Assembly: GCA_036732755.1 (NCBI GenBank)
Contig: DAINBU010000026.1
Location: 1 to 46,056 of the forward strand
DNA: 46,056 nucleotides
DNA from: DASRRB01 sp036732755
GTDB lineage: Bacteria > Planctomycetota > B15-G4 > SIAN01
Reading direction: 5' to 3'
A model generated the notes under the pieces. That model was not told the origin of the DNA. It searched no databases and saw nothing but the letters and a program-made list of their open reading frames with translations. Below, in pieces: positions 41,515 through 46,056 of the stretch (its first letter is position 1; each line of letters starts with the position of its first letter). Both the position numbers and the translations under genes were made by a program.

Positions 41515-42680
41515 TGGCGAAGAAGAGCTTCGTGCTCACCGACGTCGCGTCCGACGTGCACGTCGCGGCGGCGGCGTACGGGCCGGCCGACGTCGCGGGC
41601 GCCGCGAAGAGCTGGTCGGTGCAGGTGCGCACGCTCGCCGGCGGGCTGCGCGAGGGCGTGCAGGTCGTCGACGTCACGACCGGTGCGCTGCGCGTCGTCT
41701 TCGTGCCGACGCGCGGCATGGCGATCTGGAAGCACTGGTGGAACGGCGTCGCCGTCGAGTGGCAGGCGCCGGTGCAGGGCCCGGTCCATCCGCGCTTCGT
41801 GCCGCTGACGGAGGCGAGCGGGCTGGGCTGGCTCGACGGCTTCGACGAGCTGCTCTGCCGCTGCGGCCTGCAGAGCAACGGCGCGCCCGAGTGGGACGAG
41901 CGCGGGCGGCTGCTCTGGACGCTGCACGGCCGCATCGGAAACCTGCCGGCGCACGCGCTCTCCGTCACGATCGACGGAGACTCGGGCGAGGTCGCGCTGC
42001 GCGGAGAAGTCGACGAGGCGCGCCTCTTCGGACCGAAGCTGCGCCTGGTGTCGACGGCGACGGTGCGGCCCGACGCGCCGCGCGTGGCGATCCGCGACGA
42101 GATCGTGAACCGGTCGGCGGAGCCGGGCGAGCTCGAGCTGCTCTACCACGTGAACTTCGGCGCGCCGGTGGTCGTGCCCGGGACGCGGCTGATCGTGCCG
42201 GCGAAGACGGTCAGCCCGCGCGACGATCGCGCGGCGGCGCGCGCGCAGGAATGGGACCGCTGCGGACCGGGCGAGCCGCTGCGCAAGGAGGAGGTCTTCT
42301 ACCTCGAGCTCCACGCCGACGAGGCGTCGCGCACGCGCGCGCTGCTCGCGGCGCCGGGCGATGCGTGCGGGGCGAGCGTCGCGTGGGATGTGCGCCAGCT
42401 CCCGTGCTTCACGCTCTGGAAGAACCCGCAGGCGGCGGCCGACGGCTGCGTCACCGGCCTCGAGCCCGGCACGAACCACCCCAACCGCCGCAGCTTCGAG
42501 AAGCTGCGCAAGCGGATCGTCGAACTCGCTCCCGGCGCGACGTACGCGGTCGACCTCGAGCTCGAGTTCCATCCCGATCCCTCGGCGGTCGCGCATGCCG
42601 TCGCGGACGTCGCGCGCATCGCTGCGGGGCGTGCGACGACGCTCCGGACGCAGGTCGATCCGAAACTTGCGCCGCTGTGA
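41514..42680 (+). CDS. DUF4432 / aldose-1-epimerase-like protein
   Basis: The ATG at 41514 (TGATG overlap) gives 388 residues; an in-frame ATG at 41484 is less likely. The sequence fits the DUF4432 branch of the galactose-mutarotase superfamily: VVDVTTGALRVVFVPTRGMAIWKHWWNG, GWLDGFDELLCRCGLQSNGAPEW, LHGRIGNLPAH, LLYHVNFGAP, and the C-terminal FTLWKNPQAAADGCVTGLEPGTNHPN. Conserved His and Glu in LHGRIGN and GLEPGTNHPN are in positions expected for a sugar-binding cleft. It likely binds or epimerises a sugar; the substrate is unknown. Confidence 0.85.
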   Translation: MAKKSFVLTDVASDVHVAAAAYGPADVAGAAKSWSVQVRTLAGGLREGVQVVDVTTGALRVVFVPTRGMAIWKHWWNGVAVEWQAPVQGPVHPRFVPLTEASGLGWLDGFDELLCRCGLQSNGAPEWDERGRLLWTLHGRIGNLPAHALSVTIDGDSGEVALRGEVDEARLFGPKLRLVSTATVRPDAPRVAIRDEIVNRSAEPGELELLYHVNFGAPVVVPGTRLIVPAKTVSPRDDRAAARAQEWDRCGPGEPLRKEEVFYLELHADEASRTRALLAAPGDACGASVAWDVRQLPCFTLWKNPQAAADGCVTGLEPGTNHPNRRSFEKLRKRIVELAPGATYAVDLELEFHPDPSAVAHAVADVARIAAGRATTLRTQVDPKLAPL

Positions 42681-42693
42681 CGCGCGCGATGGC

Positions 42694-42717
42694 GCGTCGC
42701 CGCACGGCGCGCGACGC
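42694..42717. terminator. Hairpin between convergent genes
   Basis: GCGTCGC (42694-42700) and GCGACGC (42711-42717) form a 7-bp stem over 10 nt in the 36-bp gap between two convergent stops. No T-run; weak candidate. Confidence 0.3.
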
Positions 42718-44303
42718 TAGGTGCGCAGCCGCGCGGCCAGCGCTCTGCGCTCGGCGACGCTCGTGCCGACGAACAGCCCGACGACCAGCGCCGGCACGGC
42801 GAGCAGCGTCCCTCGCACGAGGAAGGTCGGCCACGAGGTGACAGCGAGCGACGCGCCGGCGAAGGAGCGGATCCCCCAGTCGACCAGCGCCATCGTCGCG
42901 ACGATCGGCACCGACGCTCGCAGGAGACTTCCCACGAAGGCGCGCCCGTCGACTTCCAGCTCGCGCAGGAGATGGCGCGGCAGTACGAAGCCCTGCGTGA
43001 CGAGCACCGGGATCAGCGTGCCGAGCGCGACGCCGGGCAGGCCGAAGCGGCGGACGAGCACGATGCTGAGCGCGACGTTCGCCGCCGCCTCGATCAGGGT
43101 GAGGAGCCCGAGGTAGCGCACCTCGCGCATCGCGAAGAGCGCCTGGCGGCCGCAGCTCTGCGCCGCGCGCAGCAGCGTCGCGCCGGTGAGGATCGCGAGG
43201 GCGGTCACGCACGGCCCGAAGTACTTCGAGTCCTTGCCGGAGACGAATACGTCGCCCTGCCAGACGTGCAGGAAGTCGCCGCCGAGGAACCACAGCCCGC
43301 CCGCGACCAGAGACGCGAGGAAGACGGCTCCGCGCGAGCCGGCGTCGAGGAGGCGGCGCACGTCGTCGATCATCCCGGTGGCCCAGCGGCCGGTGAACCA
43401 GGGCGTGAACGACCACGTCACCGACTGCACCATCGACATGAAGTACGGGATCAGGTTGCCCGCGACCACGGAGTAGTAGGTGATCGCGCTCTCGTCGCCG
43501 ATCCCCCACATGATGACGAAGCCGCTCGTGTAGAGCAGGACGGTGTCGCCGACGTTGACGAGGACGTTGTAGCCGCCGTACGCGAGGAGCTCGCGCGCCG
43601 ACCCGCGGTTCACGTGGCGCGGCGCGAGCGAAAGTCCGGGGAGGACGCGGAACGCGCCGACGATCGTCGCGATCCAGCCCAGCGCGTTGACGCCCAGGAC
43701 GACGAGCGCGAGGCCGACGATCCCGCCGCCGGCCCGCAGCACGAGCCACGTCGCCACGAGCCGGGCGAGCTGCTGGCCGATGACGATCGCGTTCTGCAGG
43801 ACGAGGTGCTGCGCCGAGTAGATGGCGGTGCTGTAGATCAGCAGCGGGAGGTTCAGGGCGAAGCCGAACCCCATCACGAGGATCACGAGGCGCAGCGTCG
43901 CGGGGTCGCGGAACGCCTCGAGCGGGTTCTCCCCGGTGGCATGCCGCAGCTCGCGGTACCGCGCATACCAGTCGGGCAGCCACCATGCGGCCGCGAGGGT
44001 GACGAGGATCGCGACCAGTGCGACCGCGGCGAGCATCGCCATCGCGGTCGAGAGCGTCCGGTTGACCTGCGCCTGGTCGCGGCGCGCGTGGTAGGTCGCG
44101 ACGTAGTGGCCGACGGCCGAGCGGATGCCGACGTCGAGCACGCCGTAGTACCCGACGAACGAGACGACCAGGGTCCAGACGCCCGCGACGGCCAATCCGA
44201 GCGATCGATTGACGAGCGGAACGAGGATCAGGCCGACGGCGACGTTGACCACGTAGCCGAGCGAGTTGCTGCCGACGTTCCGGAGGATCGTGCGCGCGTT
44301 CAT
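42717..44303 (-). CDS. Polysaccharide/oligosaccharide flippase (MATE/MOP superfamily, Wzx-like)
   Basis: The ATG at 44303 gives 528 residues beginning MNARTILRNVGSNSLGYVVN, typical of lipopolysaccharide-biosynthesis flippases. About 12-14 hydrophobic segments are spaced along the protein (VVNVAVGLILVPLVNRSLG, VALVAILVTLAAAWWLP, AVFLASLVAGGLWFLGG, LLAVPALVVGLFVG). The N-terminal part carries the conserved AGVWTLVVSFVGYYGVLDVGIRSAVGHYVA element. It should move lipid-linked sugar units across the inner membrane. It is not adjacent to glycosyltransferases here, though the window holds a glycan operon about 28 kb away. Confidence 0.85.
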   Translation of the reverse strand: MNARTILRNVGSNSLGYVVNVAVGLILVPLVNRSLGLAVAGVWTLVVSFVGYYGVLDVGIRSAVGHYVATYHARRDQAQVNRTLSTAMAMLAAVALVAILVTLAAAWWLPDWYARYRELRHATGENPLEAFRDPATLRLVILVMGFGFALNLPLLIYSTAIYSAQHLVLQNAIVIGQQLARLVATWLVLRAGGGIVGLALVVLGVNALGWIATIVGAFRVLPGLSLAPRHVNRGSARELLAYGGYNVLVNVGDTVLLYTSGFVIMWGIGDESAITYYSVVAGNLIPYFMSMVQSVTWSFTPWFTGRWATGMIDDVRRLLDAGSRGAVFLASLVAGGLWFLGGDFLHVWQGDVFVSGKDSKYFGPCVTALAILTGATLLRAAQSCGRQALFAMREVRYLGLLTLIEAAANVALSIVLVRRFGLPGVALGTLIPVLVTQGFVLPRHLLRELEVDGRAFVGSLLRASVPIVATMALVDWGIRSFAGASLAVTSWPTFLVRGTLLAVPALVVGLFVGTSVAERRALAARLRT

Positions 44304-44341
44304 CGAGGTCGCGCGCAGTTTCGCATGCGGAGCCGATCGCG

Positions 44342-44701
44342 CTACATGAACGTCCAGGCGTTTTGCGGCGAAAGACCGAGCGCCGTCTCCGGCAGAGCGC
44401 ACTCGATCCAGGTGAACTCGACGCCCGCGAACCAGCCGTCGGCTTCACGGACGCAGCGGGCGACGCGGGCGAGGGCCGAGAGCGGCGGTCCGCCGAACTC
44501 GCGGTCGAGCTCGATCGAGAGGATCGTCCCGACCTCGATCTCGTACGCGACCGGGAAGCCGAGCCCCCCCTTGCTCACGTCGCGCGTATGCGTCGCCTCG
44601 ACCGGGCCGACCTTCGCAGCGGCGCAGTCGCTGGTCGCGACGCGCTGCCAGCGGATGCGGATCTGCTTGGCGACGCGGGGGTGCTTTCGACGTTCGAGCA
44701 A
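44342..44701 (-). CDS. PilZ-domain protein
   Basis: I choose TTG 44701, with GGAGAGG four bases upstream, giving 119 residues beginning LLERRKHPRVAKQIRIRW; an upstream ATG at 44797 would add an Arg/Gly-rich stretch without domain character. ERRKHPRV is the RxxxR c-di-GMP-binding motif, and TRDVSKGGLGF is the D/NxSxxG motif. Both binding motifs are intact, so it probably binds cyclic di-GMP. Its neighbours, a flippase and a pseudopilin-like protein, make export or surface motility plausible targets. Confidence 0.85.
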   Translation of the reverse strand: MLERRKHPRVAKQIRIRWQRVATSDCAAAKVGPVEATHTRDVSKGGLGFPVAYEIEVGTILSIELDREFGGPPLSALARVARCVREADGWFAGVEFTWIECALPETALGLSPQNAWTFM

Positions 44702-44823
44702 GTCGCCTCTCCCGTCCGTCCGGTCCGGGCCGGACGACGCGGTGCCTCCCCACTCCCGACCTCCATCGGAGTCCCCGGGACGGACGCCCCAACCCATCCG
44801 CGGCGGCGGCGGCGATCGGGAAA

Positions 44824-45438
44824 CTACTTCCCGTCCGATTCCGGTCCGTCGAGCGTTACCACCTCGACGAGGTCGTCGCCGGCGGCGATCGCGCTGCGCG
44901 GCGAGCTGTAGTCGCCGTCCATGCGGCCGTTGGGCCCGGCGCAGACCACGATGCACACGCGCCCGTCGCCGAAGCCGTCGCGCGCGTTCAGGGGGTAGGC
45001 GACCACGAAGTAGGCGCGGTACCAGGGGTCGTACTCGACGCGCTTCAGGTAGGGGCCGTTCCAGTGCGCGTAGCCGGGCGTGTTCGCCTTCCCGAGCGGC
45101 TCGTTCCGGTAGAGGTGGTCGACGTATTCGCCCTCGTGGGCGTCGTTGATGAAGTAGGCGCCTTCGGGAGGTCGCCCCGGCCCGCAGAGCCGCAGCAGCG
45201 TGCGATCGTTCCCGTCCTTGTCGCGCGTCGGCGGCAGTCCGACGTCGCGCACGAACGCGCGAATCGCCTCGCGCACGTCGATCAGGTCCTCGCGCGCACG
45301 CTTCTCGTCGCGCGCCATCTCGCGCGAGCGCAGGAACGGGATCACCATCCCCGCGAGGATGATCAGGATCGCCGCGACGATGACGCCCAGCGCGAAGTCG
45401 AGCGGCCGCGCAGAATTCGGAGTGGAGCTCGGGTTCAC
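44824..45438 (-). CDS. Type II secretion pseudopilin-like (GspG-type) protein
   Basis: I use GTG 45438 (204 residues); a TTG at 45486 would extend it by 16 residues and neither start has a strong Shine-Dalgarno sequence. A single hydrophobic helix (FALGVIVAAILIILAGMVIPFL, about residues 14-35) is followed by a charged helix (EMARDEKRAREDLIDVREAIRAF), as in pseudopilins. The C-terminal part, WNGPYLKRVEYDPWYRAYFVVAYPLN and VVCAGPNGRMDGD, resembles the calcium-binding end of GspG (DPWGxxY, SxGxDG). The usual prepilin peptidase site (G-F-T-L-x-E) is missing, so it may be a pseudopilin-like protein rather than a processed one. Confidence 0.75.
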   Translation of the reverse strand: MNPSSTPNSARPLDFALGVIVAAILIILAGMVIPFLRSREMARDEKRAREDLIDVREAIRAFVRDVGLPPTRDKDGNDRTLLRLCGPGRPPEGAYFINDAHEGEYVDHLYRNEPLGKANTPGYAHWNGPYLKRVEYDPWYRAYFVVAYPLNARDGFGDGRVCIVVCAGPNGRMDGDYSSPRSAIAAGDDLVEVVTLDGPESDGK

Positions 45439-45535
45439 CGTCGGTCCCGTCGGCCTCGAGCGGAGGGGCGATGAGACATCGACCAAGACGGCGCGCGGCT
45501 GAATCGCGCCTGGCGGCGGCGCATCGGTGGGAGTC

Positions 45536-45693
45536 GGATTCCGCCCGGCAGCCCCCAGCGCGCGCCTTCCCTGGGGAGGATCGGATTCAGAACCTCTCCG
45601 ATCGCCCCGAGCCAGTTCACGCGAAGCCGCTGTGCGTCGTTGTCATGAAGTGGATCGGATTCCGATCGTTTCCCAGGGAGTTTCAAGGATTCC
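45536..45693. repeat. Four GGATTC(C) sites, two as extended inverted repeats
   Basis: GGATTCC occurs at 45536-45542, 45657-45663 and 45687-45693, and GGATTCA at 45583-45589. The third is the centre of GATCGGA-T-TCCGATC (45653-45667) and the fourth of CAAGGA-T-TCCTTG (45684-45696), with centres 30 bp apart. They lie in the 556-bp non-coding stretch 45487-46042 and look like operators. Just downstream, TTGACTTGAC (45706-45715) could be a -35 element. Confidence 0.5.
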
Positions 45694-45783
45694 TTGTCAG
45701 CAAGGTTGACTTGACGCGCGCCACCCCGATCCTTTGCCGCCAACTCGGAGGCCGCCACATCCGCGGCTGCGGTTTACCCCCCT

Positions 45784-45851
45784 GTCATCGGGGGAGCCCG
45801 CAAGCCGGTGCGCCCGAGTGATCGGCTCCCTTTGGCGGGGGCGCCGATGAC
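45784..45851 (+). ncRNA. Structured RNA candidate (possible cis-regulatory leader)
   Basis: GTCATCGG (45784-45791) pairs with CCGATGAC (45844-45851). Directly stacked on it, GGGAGCC (45792-45798) pairs with GGCTCCC (45824-45830), and CGCA (45799-45802) with TGCG (45809-45812). The result is a 15-bp helix with one 13-nt bulge, capped by a small hairpin. It lies about 190 nt upstream of a start codon and before a terminator-like hairpin. I compared it from memory with common riboswitch consensus sequences (c-di-GMP-I, fluoride, cobalamin, TPP) and recognise none. Confidence 0.45.
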
Positions 45852-45909
45852 TTTCTGCAGGGGAGGGACCGCGACCGGGAGGCGACCGGAAGAGAGGGGA
45901 ATCAGCACC

Positions 45910-45936
45910 CCGGCCGCACGTGCAGCCGGACTTTTT
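45910..45936 (+). terminator. Terminator-like hairpin with T5 in the leader
   Basis: CCGGC (45910-45914) pairs with GCCGG (45925-45929) around a 10-nt loop containing GCACGTGC, followed by AC and five T (45932-45936). It stands between the structured element and the ATG at 46043, where an expression platform would be. Confidence 0.45.
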
Positions 45937-46042
45937 GAAAGCGCCGTTGCAGGCGGTGGGGATCTGGAATCGGTCGCAGGTCGTCCGGCTTGAACTCCGG
46001 GCGTCGACGATTCGGGTGAACCCGGCAAAGAGGAGGAGCTTG

Positions 46043-46056
46043 ATGCGATTCGCAGG
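46043..46056 (+). CDS. Start of a gene cut off by the window edge
   Basis: ATG at 46043 is preceded by AGGAGG (46031-46036) with a 6-bp spacer, the best ribosome-binding site at this end. Only M-R-F-A can be read, so no function can be given. The 556 bp before it are non-coding and hold repeats, a structured RNA candidate and a terminator-like hairpin, which suggests tight control of this gene. Confidence 0.6.

Noticed and set aside
45784..45851. Fluoride or cyclic di-GMP riboswitch at the right edge
   Set aside because: GTGATCGGCTCCC vaguely recalls the fluoride class, but the rest of that consensus is absent; the c-di-GMP-I core (GGGCAAACC, GACGCAAAGCC) is also missing.

Overview
The window is very GC-rich, almost wholly coding, bacterial and chromosomal; I see no phage, transposon or CRISPR array. 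The best guess for the source is a member of the Planctomycetota. This rests on two giant ECF sigma factors fused through a membrane helix to extracytoplasmic domains, many carboxypeptidase-regulatory-like (CarboxypepD_reg) repeat proteins, and a secreted protein whose C-terminal half (YGNGTAGSGGFVPTLE and following) resembles proteins I associate with that phylum. This is inference, not a phylogenetic result.

Layout. (1) 1-1736: the C-terminus of an outer-membrane beta-barrel and a 13-heme c-type cytochrome lipoprotein, a possible porin-cytochrome pair. (2) 1771-3072 (minus): UDP-glucose 6-dehydrogenase, then tRNA-Val(UAC). (3) 3864-15907 (plus): eight genes in which every junction is a 4-nt start/stop overlap: beta-helix lipoprotein, MurG-like glycosyltransferase, two GT4 glycosyltransferases, ABC exporter, two APH-fold kinases and an AlgE-like outer-membrane barrel. 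I read it as a polysaccharide or glycoconjugate synthesis and export operon. (4) 15950-17512: a secreted repeat protein. (5) 17659-24151: a propeller/kelch/diheme lipoprotein and an 84-aa protein (minus), divergent from a winged-helix/ATPase/TPR regulator.

(6) 24063-25214: an MscS-type channel. (7) 25385-27635 (minus): a bufferin-type RiPP operon with a cysteine-rich precursor carrying a tandemly duplicated 39-residue core, an MNIO (DUF692) oxidase and a DUF2063 partner. (8) 27912-32048 (minus): a heme-motif protein and an ECF sigma factor fused to a paralogue of that same protein. (9) 32129-36755: an eboA-like gene interrupted by two in-frame stops, a second ECF-transmembrane fusion (minus), and an eboB-like TatD-family hydrolase, followed by a flavin monooxygenase. 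(10) 37968-42680: a repeat protein, a methyltransferase and a DUF4432 protein. (11) 42717-45438 (minus): a polysaccharide flippase, a PilZ-domain protein and a pseudopilin-like protein. (12) 45487-46056: a long non-coding leader with repeated GGATTCC sites, a structured RNA candidate and a terminator-like hairpin ahead of a gene cut off by the window edge.

Themes are cell-envelope polysaccharide (ugd, the eight-gene operon, flippase, PilZ), periplasmic redox chemistry (three or four heme-motif proteins plus the thiol-rich bufferin) and transmembrane transcription factors. The most unusual items are the sigma-factor/heme-domain fusion with its stand-alone paralogue, the duplicated bufferin core, the eboA-like gene with stops at two apparent Tyr positions, and the structured leader at the right edge.
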